Assembly: GCA_964525995.1 (NCBI GenBank) | Contig: CAZGIM010000015.1 | Span: forward strand, 1-64,000 | Origin: CAIVAT01 sp964525995 | GTDB taxonomy: Bacteria > Bacteroidota > Bacteroidia > Bacteroidales > FEN-979 | DNA length: 64,000 bases | Direction: 5' to 3' | Shown: positions 53,954 to 62,093 of the stretch, in pieces | How positions within the stretch are numbered: position 1 is the first letter of the stretch | How the letters are laid out: every line of letters starts with the position of its first letter | Notes under the pieces: generated by a model | Seen by the model: the letters and a program-made list of their open reading frames with translations, nothing else | Database searches by the model: none | Told to the model about the DNA's origin: nothing | Program-made: the position numbers and the translations under genes

Positions 53954-55069
53954 TCAGTAGTCAATGAATTGTCCGTCGTAAAGATCTTTATACCCCGCTG
54001 TGATGATCAGGTCACCTTCATTTAATCCGGTCAGTATTTCGGTCAGACCGTTAAATGAGATAAATGGGACAATGGTACGTTTCCGGGCCGTCTTTTTTCC
54101 GTTCTCGACTGTGGCGACAAAAACAAACTGACCGTCATTCCTTGAACTCTGGATGAAATTCTGAGGAATTGCAATGGTGGAGGGGTTAATGTAATCACGT
54201 ATCTTAAGAACCGCTATCATATTGGCACGGTAGGTAATATCGGAAACGGGGAGGGAAGCTTCAATGAGAAAAGTACGGTTGGTCGGATTGATGTATTTGC
54301 TTGCAAAGGTAACCTTCTGATCAAGTTCGCGGTTCAGATCAGGAAGGAACACCTTGACCTGATCACCGGGATGGACTTTAGCGGAATAGGCTTCGCCGAC
54401 ATCAGCGACTGTCTTGGCTCTTGAAAAATTTACAATCCGGAAAGCAGGAACAGGAGAGGCAGAAGAGGTCATCTGACCGACTTTAATCGGGATATCTTCA
54501 ATGGTACCTTCTATAGGCGCGGTGATCACCGACATTTTAATCTGATCTTCCAGGGTGGCGATTCCGTTTTGTGCCGATTCCATGTCGTTTTTGGCTTTCA
54601 GGTATTGAATTTCAGAGCCAATATTCTGATCCCAAAGGATCTTTTGCCTGTTGAAGATATCGGTAAGAAAGGCAAGCTTACTCTTTAAATCCACAAGTTG
54701 CTGCTTTAAAACCTCAGCATCCAGTTCGGCTAAAACATCCCCTTTATGTACCAAATCTCCTTCATGAACCAGTATCCTTGTCACCACACCGCCCTGGTTA
54801 CGCGGACTGACCCCAATATTATCGTTGCCATCGATGCGTCCCTGGACTTCGATATAATGTTCAAAGGGTTTCTTTTGAAGGGTATCAACCAGCACCCTGG
54901 TTGCTTCAAGCCCTTGGGGATGAAGTTCCTGCTCAAGCTTCAGGATTTCGGCGGTCAGTTTGTCATGTTCTTTTTTTAGTTCCGTAAGCCTGGCTTGCTT
55001 ATCGGTCTGTTTGGTTCCACAGGAGGTAATAATAATCATGATACCTGTAATGATCAGCATCTTTCTCAT
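53954..55069 (-). CDS. RND efflux membrane fusion protein (lipoprotein)
   Basis: The protein has 371 residues from the ATG at 55069 (MRKMLIITG). A TTG at 55078 is a weaker alternative. A lipobox IITSCG places the N-terminus in a membrane. A coiled-coil region (TELKKEHDKLTAEILKLEQELH) directly follows the anchor, then the barrel-sandwich halves (DGNDNIGVSPRNQGG; ITAPIEGTIEDIPI), a helical hairpin and a beta-barrel. It forms the adaptor for the downstream permease. Confidence 0.9.
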   Translation of the reverse strand: MRKMLIITGIMIIITSCGTKQTDKQARLTELKKEHDKLTAEILKLEQELHPQGLEATRVLVDTLQKKPFEHYIEVQGRIDGNDNIGVSPRNQGGVVTRILVHEGDLVHKGDVLAELDAEVLKQQLVDLKSKLAFLTDIFNRQKILWDQNIGSEIQYLKAKNDMESAQNGIATLEDQIKMSVITAPIEGTIEDIPIKVGQMTSSASPVPAFRIVNFSRAKTVADVGEAYSAKVHPGDQVKVFLPDLNRELDQKVTFASKYINPTNRTFLIEASLPVSDITYRANMIAVLKIRDYINPSTIAIPQNFIQSSRNDGQFVFVATVENGKKTARKRTIVPFISFNGLTEILTGLNEGDLIITAGYKDLYDGQFIDY

Positions 55070-55192
55070 GATGAACAATATAAGTGGATAAATGTGCAGA
55101 AAATCAAATAGAGTTGGTAAAGATAATGTTTTTCGTTGTTGAAAAAATTACCGGTTTAAAATCGTTTCCACGGGGTTTTCGATATCTTTGCC

Positions 55193-55200
55193 TGGTGGAT
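55193..55200 (+). promoter_or_regulatory. -7 promoter box TATCTTTG for the first ECF sigma gene
   Basis: It matches TAnnTTTG, 84 bases before the preferred ATG at 55285. Because it is the housekeeping-type box, basal expression would not need the ECF factor itself. Confidence 0.55.
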
Positions 55201-55284
55201 TCCAGGTAATTACATTTTCTGTGATAATCTCCTTTTCAGGCAACTATTTCTATATGTTTGTGTCTTTACCATACTGGTTCCCGG

Positions 55285-55857
55285 ATGCTCGAGGATGACT
55301 CCATAATTGAGGGATGCCTTGCGGGATTACGCAGCGCCCAGAGCGCCCTTTACCGTAAATACAGTCCGGTGATGATGGCGGTATGCCTGCGTTATGCCCA
55401 GAACCGGGATGAAGCTGAAGATATTCTGCAAGAGGCATTCCTGAAAATCTTCCAGAATATCAGATCATTCAGGAAAGAAGGCTCCTTCGAAGGGTGGATG
55501 AAAAGGATTATGATCAACCATGCTTTGAACTATTTTAGAAAAAACCGTAAGTTGCCTTTTCTGGAAGATCTGGAAACCATTAATGAAAAGGAGATCATGG
55601 AAAGTGAGGAACAGGTATCAATGCATGCTCCGGTTACGGCCGATACGCTAATTGCCCTGATCCAGATGCTTCCTCCGGGATACCGGATGGTGTTCAACAT
55701 GTATGTATTTGAGGATTACAGTCACAAGGAAATTTCCGAGGCTTTGTCCATTTCTGAAAATACCTCAAAAACACAGCTGCTTAAAGCAAGAAGAATGCTG
55801 CAAAAGAGATTATTTGAAAAAAATCTGGTGAAAAATACGCCACAGATCAATGAATGA
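55285..55857 (+). CDS. ECF-type RNA polymerase sigma factor (module 1)
   Basis: The protein has 190 residues from the ATG at 55285 (MLEDDSIIEGCL); a TTG at 55258 is not preferred. Region 2 (RDEAEDILQEAFLKIFQNIRSFR; GSFEGWMKRIMINHALNYFRK) recognises the -10, and region 4 (YSHKEISEALSISENTSKTQL) is the -35 helix-turn-helix. It overlaps the downstream membrane-anchored gene by eight bases, the usual arrangement of sigma and partner in Bacteroidota. Confidence 0.93.
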   Translation: MLEDDSIIEGCLAGLRSAQSALYRKYSPVMMAVCLRYAQNRDEAEDILQEAFLKIFQNIRSFRKEGSFEGWMKRIMINHALNYFRKNRKLPFLEDLETINEKEIMESEEQVSMHAPVTADTLIALIQMLPPGYRMVFNMYVFEDYSHKEISEALSISENTSKTQLLKARRMLQKRLFEKNLVKNTPQINE

Positions 55858-57325
55858 AAATCCAAATAGCAAGGCTGAATCGGAAAGCCACCTCGACCAG
55901 TTCGTACGGCAGACTTTAGCCGGTCACCGCATCGAACCCAGCCCGGGTATCTGGAAAGAAATCAGCCGGAAATTACTATGGCGCGAATTAAGCCGTTTTA
56001 ATTTCTCAAATATCACCAAAAAGATTTGGCTGATGGGAGGTGCGGGCATCCTGGTAATCACTGCAGGTATCTATTTTATTTCTCCCGGATCGGTCCGTCA
56101 GCCTGTCACAACTTCCAACAGATCACAGGTGATCCCGGTATCACTTCATTCATCGGAGGCCAGGAACCAAACCGGAAATGCTGACAACCTGATAACTACC
56201 GGCCCGGGTAACTCGACTCATTCTTCGATCAGCAATACTCCCCCGATAAAACTGGAACAGAATGCCGTTACGGAGCCTGCAGTATCGCTTCTTGCCAAAA
56301 CCGAAAAAGAGTCCGGCACTGTTGACGCGGTTGTAAGCGCAATGGTGGCACCTACCGAAGAGAATGTTCTTTCTAATGTAGCATCGACTGATCGCACCAG
56401 ATGGTCTGAGGTACACGAAAGTGGCGCCATCCTGCAACCGGTCCACTCTATTTCCATTATTACCCCAATGCCTTCCTTTGGACCGGGCCTGCTGAATATT
56501 GAAATCGACCCCGATACCCTGATAATCATTCAAACCGGCGATAGAATTAACAAGATTCTCATTCCGGCTGCTCCTTCCACTACTTTTTTTTCAGCCTCAC
56601 TGGGTGTTGAGCCCGAAATTACTTTTAATCCGGGCGTGTCAACGGATTTTAAAGTGAATGGCTGGATCACCAGCCGGATTGCTGTTCATTTTTCACGTTT
56701 TTCGATTTCAACGGGGCTTGACTTAGGGTATATTTCCGATGAAAGCAAGTACCGGATCGATTATATCAGCAAAGACAGCGTGGGTTACTTTACCTCAGTA
56801 GTCTCATATGTCGTGGGAAATGGTAACAAAATTATTTATAACACGGTTACTGAAAACATTTATGATAGTGTACAACATATTGCCGATGACCGGACCCGCG
56901 CCAGATATACTTTCGTACAGATACCGTTGCTTGCCGGTTACCGACTGTATCAATCCGATCTGTTCAGTCTTGCAATTCATGCCGGACCGGTCGTTTCGTT
57001 CCTGGTGAATTCACGGGAACCCGAACCTGAGATCAACTACAGGAATAGCCGGATTCTGAAAATTGAGAATCAGACACCTCCCCGGAATCCTGTTAACTGG
57101 CAATTATGGGTGGATCTGAACCTTGAGTTCCGGATGAATAAATCACTGAGTTTATACCTTGAACCCTCCTGCCGCTATTTTATCAACGCTCCGGTTCAAT
57201 CGGAAAACAGTAATTCAAAGAAATCCTGGTCAACCGGCATCGGCTTAGGATTACACTATAAATTTGGACAAAACTTAAACAAGAAAAAGAGTGTCTCTGA
57301 AGACTCTGGCACAAAAAGCCGGTGA
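55850..57325 (+). CDS. membrane-anchored sigma-associated protein with outer-membrane beta-barrel-like C-terminal domain
   Basis: The 491-residue protein has an N-terminal cytoplasmic segment with the motif EPSPGIWKEI (about 26-40) and a single membrane segment (IWLMGGAGILVITAGIYF, about 60-77). A Ser/Thr-rich linker follows (about 85-210), then a region rich in beta strands that ends YKFG near residue 475. The N-terminal piece is typical of proteins paired with ECF sigma factors in this phylum and may act as an anti-sigma. The C-terminal half resembles a PorT-like outer-membrane beta-barrel domain. How both parts sit in one envelope is unclear. It is coupled to the sigma gene by overlap. Confidence 0.78.
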   Translation: MNENPNSKAESESHLDQFVRQTLAGHRIEPSPGIWKEISRKLLWRELSRFNFSNITKKIWLMGGAGILVITAGIYFISPGSVRQPVTTSNRSQVIPVSLHSSEARNQTGNADNLITTGPGNSTHSSISNTPPIKLEQNAVTEPAVSLLAKTEKESGTVDAVVSAMVAPTEENVLSNVASTDRTRWSEVHESGAILQPVHSISIITPMPSFGPGLLNIEIDPDTLIIIQTGDRINKILIPAAPSTTFFSASLGVEPEITFNPGVSTDFKVNGWITSRIAVHFSRFSISTGLDLGYISDESKYRIDYISKDSVGYFTSVVSYVVGNGNKIIYNTVTENIYDSVQHIADDRTRARYTFVQIPLLAGYRLYQSDLFSLAIHAGPVVSFLVNSREPEPEINYRNSRILKIENQTPPRNPVNWQLWVDLNLEFRMNKSLSLYLEPSCRYFINAPVQSENSNSKKSWSTGIGLGLHYKFGQNLNKKKSVSEDSGTKSR

Positions 57326-57378
57326 AAATAATCTTCATAAGACTTTCAGGTGACAAATACCTTCAAAATTGCTTGCTG

Positions 57379-59154
57379 ATGAAAAGGGTTTTATATTGCA
57401 TCCTGTTGATTGCCTGGCCTTTTACGGGATTTGTACAACCCGTGGTCATGGATCAGCCGGAAGTGGAGTGCCATGCCGATTTCGCTGCTACCCCGGATCC
57501 GGGTGACCCCATGACGCTTCATTTTCAGGATTTATCGACCGGCCGGATTAACCATTGGCAGTGGAGTTTTGGCGACGGCGTCACCTCTGCCCAACAAAAC
57601 CCGGTTCACACCTACCTGGCAGGAGGAACTTATTTTGCCTGTCTGACGGTGTACAATAGTGATTCGGGCTGGATTTGTCATGATATGATCTGTATCCCGG
57701 TAACCATTCACGAACCGGGTCAATGTGTCGCTGATTACCTATATTCAGTGGATGCGGAGAATCATTTAAAATTGCAGTTTACAGATAAATCGTCGGGAAC
57801 CATCAATGGATGGCATTGGGATTTTGGCGATGGTACGGTATCGGGCGATCAGAATCCGGTACACACCTTTCCCTATGACGGTAACTATAAAGTGTGTCTG
57901 ACAGCATATGATGCGGGTTCTCCCTCAACCTGCAGCGACATCAAATGCGATTCCATTGAATTAAAGGTAATCTCAGATTGTAAGGCCTCATTTGAATATG
58001 TCCTCGACTCCATGAACCAGAATCCAAATACTTTCTTCTTCACTGACCAGTCGTATGGCAATGCAAACGATTTTCGGTGGACTTTTGATGATGGGGCAGT
58101 CGAATACAGGCGTAATGTGGTACATCAATTTACGACACCAGGGACGCACCAGGTTTGTCAGATAATAAAACGTTTTGAACAAGGAAACCTCCTGTGCAGC
58201 GATTCATCCTGTACTCTGATATCAACCGCTAAATATCTGGATTTAGGGGGCCACCTGTTCGCCGGAAAGTACCCGATAAACAACCCGGTTCCTTCGGGAG
58301 ATACGGGAATTGCTTACCTCTTCAAGCAAACCGCAACCGGCCTGAAAGCATTCGATACGGTTTGTTTTACCTATCTCGGATATTTCTCCTTTCCACAAAT
58401 TCTGAATGGAGAATACATGATCAGGGCTGAATTGTCGGTCGGGTCGGCAAATTATGGAATTTATTTTCCCTCCTACTATCCGAAAGGAATGGTATGGACC
58501 GATTCCCCGGTGATTACCCTGGTGGATTCTAATATCTTCAAGGCCAATATCAATCTTAATCCGGTGAAAATACTCACGGTTGGATCCGGAATAATCAGGG
58601 GATCGGTAAGCAAGGTAATAATCGGAGAGCCTAATCAGCCGGTACCTGGCGCCGAGGTCATGCTCTATGGAGAAGATATGACTCCGCTTACCTTTACCAA
58701 AGCCGATAATGAAGGACTTTTCGAGTTCAGTATGTTGCCGTTGGGGGCATACAATCTCTATGTGGAATATCCCGGTAAACATTCAAGACTGACCGCAGTT
58801 TGGATTGATGAACAAAATCCCGTGCAGGAAGCCTTGTGTCTCGAATTGTTCGATCATAATGTTACCGGTATCGCTGAAATGCAGGATCGACGATTCAGGA
58901 TCACCGCACTCTATCCCAACCCGGTCGTTTCTGACCTCCGGGTGTCGGTTAGTGCAACCATACCGGGCCGCCTGATTTACCGAATCATAGATGTGACCGG
59001 GAATAGCTATCGAACCGGAATTATGGAGTACGTGCCCGGATTACAATATCTGGTTATTCCGGTTAAGGAACTCCCGAATGGATTATATTTGATCGATTTC
59101 CGGACCCTTGAAGGTGAAAGAATATCCACTCATAAACTGGTGAAATTATATTAG
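57379..59154 (+). CDS. PKD-domain protein with T9SS sorting domain
   Basis: The protein has 591 residues from the ATG at 57379 (MKRVLYCILLIAWPFTG). A GTG at 57322 overlapping the previous stop gives an unusually long leader. A signal peptide is followed by three PKD-type domains marked by WQWSFGDG, WHWDFGDG and the degenerate FRWTFDDG, each with HTY/HTF/HQF-type ends. Paired Cys may form disulfides. A carboxypeptidase-regulatory-like beta-sandwich lies at about 425-490 (GAEVMLYGEDM), then a T9SS type A C-terminus (LYPNPVVSDLRV to HKLVKLY). It is a surface adhesive or structural protein, expressed after sigma module 1. Confidence 0.88.
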   Translation: MKRVLYCILLIAWPFTGFVQPVVMDQPEVECHADFAATPDPGDPMTLHFQDLSTGRINHWQWSFGDGVTSAQQNPVHTYLAGGTYFACLTVYNSDSGWICHDMICIPVTIHEPGQCVADYLYSVDAENHLKLQFTDKSSGTINGWHWDFGDGTVSGDQNPVHTFPYDGNYKVCLTAYDAGSPSTCSDIKCDSIELKVISDCKASFEYVLDSMNQNPNTFFFTDQSYGNANDFRWTFDDGAVEYRRNVVHQFTTPGTHQVCQIIKRFEQGNLLCSDSSCTLISTAKYLDLGGHLFAGKYPINNPVPSGDTGIAYLFKQTATGLKAFDTVCFTYLGYFSFPQILNGEYMIRAELSVGSANYGIYFPSYYPKGMVWTDSPVITLVDSNIFKANINLNPVKILTVGSGIIRGSVSKVIIGEPNQPVPGAEVMLYGEDMTPLTFTKADNEGLFEFSMLPLGAYNLYVEYPGKHSRLTAVWIDEQNPVQEALCLELFDHNVTGIAEMQDRRFRITALYPNPVVSDLRVSVSATIPGRLIYRIIDVTGNSYRTGIMEYVPGLQYLVIPVKELPNGLYLIDFRTLEGERISTHKLVKLY

Positions 59155-59203
59155 CTTGTTTTTCTGATAATTTCATTTATCTTTACATTTCCTTTCTTCT
59201 AAT

Positions 59204-59761
59204 ATGTTTTCTGAAAAGATGGATTCAGATAAGGAACTTGTTTTGGGTTGCCTGAAAAAGAATTCTTCCAGCGAATTGAAGCTGTACAGAAAATATTCAC
59301 CGAAAATGTACGGGATTTGCCTGCGCTATGCCGGCAACGAAATGGAGGCCGACGAAATCATGCAAAACGGATTTATCAGGGTATTCAACAACTTACACCG
59401 GTTCCGGTTTGAGGGAGCTTTGGAGGGGTGGATTAAACGGATTATTATCAATGCCGCAATAAGTTATGTTACCAGCATGCATAAATTTCAGAAGGATGTC
59501 GAACTTAAAGATTATTATGAGGAAGCAACCAACAGGGAGGATGCCCTGTCTCTTCTCTCGGTAAAGGATCTGATGAAAATCATCCAAACCTTGGCTCCCG
59601 GACACCGAACCGTGTTCAACCTGTATGTTATCGAAGGATATGATCATAAAGAGATTGCCGAAATGCTGGGAATTTCGATAAACACTTCAAAAACCCAATT
59701 GATGCGGGCACGGAATTCGATCATCAGGAAAATTAACAGTGAAAACCTTTCATCCCTTTAG
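59204..59761 (+). CDS. ECF-type RNA polymerase sigma factor (module 2)
   Basis: The 185-residue sigma factor has region 2 (EMEADEIMQNGFIRVFNNLHRF; WIKRIIINAAISY) and region 4 (YDHKEIAEMLGISINTSKTQL), clearly related to the module 1 factor (both share KLYRKYSPKM/ALYRKYSPVM and NTSKTQL). It probably arose from a tandem duplication. TATCTTTA at 59178-59185 is a near-match to the -7 box. The partner gene starts 14 bases downstream. Confidence 0.93.
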   Translation: MFSEKMDSDKELVLGCLKKNSSSELKLYRKYSPKMYGICLRYAGNEMEADEIMQNGFIRVFNNLHRFRFEGALEGWIKRIIINAAISYVTSMHKFQKDVELKDYYEEATNREDALSLLSVKDLMKIIQTLAPGHRTVFNLYVIEGYDHKEIAEMLGISINTSKTQLMRARNSIIRKINSENLSSL

Positions 59762-59775
59762 GCCAATTGTAAATC

Positions 59776-60366
59776 ATGGAACAGCACGATCACCTGGATC
59801 AAAAATTTCAGTCAGCCTTTCAGGATTTTGAGGCGGAACCCCCGGCCTCCGTGTGGACAAACGTCAACCGGGAGTTACATCCTGCCGGGCAACACGACAA
59901 GATCTGGAGTCCAGCAGGTTCAATGACATTTTTTACCGGCAGCAGGGTAAGACTTTGGGGGGCGATTGCAGCGATGGCTGTGATCTTGTTTTTCGCGACG
60001 GTCTATTTTCTTTCACTGGATCGTCATATTGTCAAAGGACATGCTTATACCGGCGACCGAAGACTTATTTCAGGAACGGCCATTTTGTTTACTGTGCGCG
60101 ACAAATCCCGACCCTGGGATTCGGTGGATTACTACCGGAGGGTACCGGTCGACGGGAACGGATATTTTTATTTTTCAGGGGTCGATGCGGGTAGTTACCT
60201 GTTGAGAGTTGAGCCCGGATTTCAACCCGAGAATGCTGACCAATTCGTGGCATCCTGGTATGATATGCACGGGGACCCATCGCAGTCACACCTGATTGTA
60301 GTTTCCGATGATGACGTCAGGACAGACGTTCATCTCATCAAAAAGGATTCGATTCCCGGACCCTGA
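59776..60366 (+). CDS. membrane-anchored sigma-associated protein, anti-sigma-like
   Basis: The 196-residue protein has an N-terminal cytoplasmic part with motif EAEPPASVWTNV (about 19-30), matching the EPSPGIW motif of module 1. One membrane segment follows (LWGAIAAMAVILFFATVYFL, about 60-79), then a small beta-rich domain resembling a carboxypeptidase-regulatory/SdrD-like fold (FYFSGVDAGSYLLRVE). It most likely tethers or senses for the module 2 sigma factor, as inferred from gene pairing. It is convergent with queD. Confidence 0.7.
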   Translation: MEQHDHLDQKFQSAFQDFEAEPPASVWTNVNRELHPAGQHDKIWSPAGSMTFFTGSRVRLWGAIAAMAVILFFATVYFLSLDRHIVKGHAYTGDRRLISGTAILFTVRDKSRPWDSVDYYRRVPVDGNGYFYFSGVDAGSYLLRVEPGFQPENADQFVASWYDMHGDPSQSHLIVVSDDDVRTDVHLIKKDSIPGP

Positions 60367-60394
60367 CCGGTATCACCGCACGAAAAAGGTTTAC

Positions 60395-60859
60395 TCAGAT
60401 TTGTCCTGAGCTGCAGTTATCCGAATCAAACCATTCAGCAAAAGAGGTCGCAGTTTCCCTGAGGCGCAAACTAAATAACCTGCTTCCGGGTGGGAGCAGG
60501 GCCTTGATTCTTCTTGCAAAATCGATCAACAGGTTTTCACTGGTAGGCTGGAAAGGAAGAAAAAGAATGTTGCAAAAGGGATCGACGGAATTCAGACCGA
60601 AATCTTTCTCCGAATCCGCATGCAACATCAGCGAATGATCAAGTGGATCAATAATCTCTTTTCTGATTAACCTTTTCAAATCTCCAAAGTCCACGACCAT
60701 ACCGGATTTCGGACTTAACGGGTCAGGATTCGGTGTTCCGATAATGGTGACCGAAAGTTCATAGGAGTGACCATGAATGTTCCTGCAGGGGCCATCATAT
60801 CCCTTTAAAGCGTGAGCAGCTTCAAACCTGAATTCTTTAGTTATTCTGATCTGATTCAT
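60395..60859 (-). CDS. queD: 6-carboxy-5,6,7,8-tetrahydropterin synthase
   Basis: The 154-residue PTPS-family enzyme makes carboxytetrahydropterin from dihydroneopterin triphosphate in queuosine/7-deazaguanine synthesis. Zinc ligands are His16 in EAAHAL and the two His of NIHGHSY; the catalytic Cys is in GPCRNIHGH. LDHSLML and RLRETATSFAEW complete the active site. The other queuosine genes are not in the window. Sequence alone does not fully separate it from pyruvoyltetrahydropterin synthase, but the Cys-x3-HGH pattern and bacterial context favour QueD. Confidence 0.9.
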   Translation of the reverse strand: MNQIRITKEFRFEAAHALKGYDGPCRNIHGHSYELSVTIIGTPNPDPLSPKSGMVVDFGDLKRLIRKEIIDPLDHSLMLHADSEKDFGLNSVDPFCNILFLPFQPTSENLLIDFARRIKALLPPGSRLFSLRLRETATSFAEWFDSDNCSSGQI

Positions 60860-61029
60860 TACGTTGGCGTTAAGTCAGGAGTTCAGGCAGCACTAAGCAC
60901 CTTTCAGAAAGTGATTTGTTTTTACAAGGCCGAAATGGTAATGTTTGCGTCAACAAGGTTCCAGTCTTGAAAATCAATTGCTAAACCGGCATCAACCAAG
61001 TTCATCAGCGCACAAAATTATAAAATATT

Positions 61030-61584
61030 CTACAAGAGATGTTCGATAAGAATTTTAACTCCGATCCCGATCAGTACCACGCCTCCAATCCGTTCTGCCC
61101 AGGAGGGAGGGATAAAATCGGCTTTACTTCCCAACCGTGCACCCAAAACAGAAACCAGGAAGGTAACGACTGAAATGACTAACCCTGCCTCCAGAATATT
61201 TACCCGGATAAAGCCAAACGAAATACCGGTAATCAGGGCATCAATACTGGTGGCTACTGACAAAGAGAGGATAACACTTAGTTTGTTGATATCAAGAAGT
61301 TTTTTCTCATCTTCTTTCCTGAATGATTGAATGATCATTTTTACGCCGATAAAGGCAAGGATAGCAAAGGCAATCCAATGATCGAAAGCCTCAACCATCG
61401 ATTGGAAGCTGCTTCCGACGATCCAGCCGGCAATGGGCATCAGTCCCTGGAACAACCCAAAAAAGAAGGCCAGATTCAGGATCTTCTTCCACGACATTCT
61501 CCGGGCAGATCCTAACCCGATCGCGACTGCAAAACAGTCCATGGATAATCCGAGTGAAATAAGCAGCAGTTCGACGAAATTCAT
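61030..61584 (-). CDS. mntP: manganese efflux pump MntP
   Basis: This 184-residue inner-membrane protein has six membrane segments in two repeats. Each repeat holds a conserved acidic residue in a helix: LGLSMDCFAVAIGLG in TM1 and SLSVATSIDALITGISFG in TM4. This Asp pair pattern marks the MntP (formerly DUF204) Mn(II) exporter family. The short 53-base upstream gap shows no yybP-ykoY riboswitch. Confidence 0.93.
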   Translation of the reverse strand: MNFVELLLISLGLSMDCFAVAIGLGSARRMSWKKILNLAFFFGLFQGLMPIAGWIVGSSFQSMVEAFDHWIAFAILAFIGVKMIIQSFRKEDEKKLLDINKLSVILSLSVATSIDALITGISFGFIRVNILEAGLVISVVTFLVSVLGARLGSKADFIPPSWAERIGGVVLIGIGVKILIEHLL

Positions 61585-61637
61585 TTCAATATACGGGATT
61601 CGGATTATAACCGGGATTCAATCCGGTAACAATGATA

Positions 61638-62093
61638 TTAGTGGTAAATCAAATGGACAATTCTTTCAAGCCACTGGCCATCGGTTTCATCAAAGGAATC
61701 AATTTCCCTGCTGTCAACATCCAGCACTCCCGTTATTTCACCGGTCTGATTTTTAACCGGGACCACAATTTCAGACCGGGATCGCGAATCGCAGGCGATA
61801 TGTCCCGGAAACAGGCTTACATCAGGCACGATAATGGTTTTCCTCTGATCGATTCCGGCCCAACAAACCCCTGTGTGTTTTTTCAGGATTTGACAGGCAA
61901 CTGCGCCCTGATACATCTTCACTGTCAATTCACCGTTTTTCAGGAAATATAAACCCGTCCAGAAGAAATAATCCATTTTATGGTGAAGCACTGCAATTAC
62001 CGTTGCCATTCGTGCATCGGGATCATCCGTTGCGGTCAGTAATGCTTCAATTTGTGAGAAAAGCCTTTGGTATCGGGTCTCTTTGTTCAGCAT
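61638..62093 (-). CDS. msrC: free methionine-(R)-sulfoxide reductase (GAF-fold)
   Basis: The 151-residue GAF-domain enzyme reduces free methionine-R-sulfoxide. Cys67 (YQGAVAC), Cys77 (TGVCW) and Cys101 (PGHIACDSRSRSEIVVP) reproduce exactly the spacing of the E. coli catalytic/resolving cysteines (84, 94, 118), so it is active by sequence. Its ATG overlaps the tryptophanase stop (TGATG at 62091-62095), giving translational coupling. Confidence 0.92.
   Translation of the reverse strand: MLNKETRYQRLFSQIEALLTATDDPDARMATVIAVLHHKMDYFFWTGLYFLKNGELTVKMYQGAVACQILKKHTGVCWAGIDQRKTIIVPDVSLFPGHIACDSRSRSEIVVPVKNQTGEITGVLDVDSREIDSFDETDGQWLERIVHLIYH

Noticed and set aside
61585..61637. yybP-ykoY manganese riboswitch upstream of mntP
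   Set aside because: The gap is only 53 bases and shows none of the conserved helices, so it is too short for the motif.
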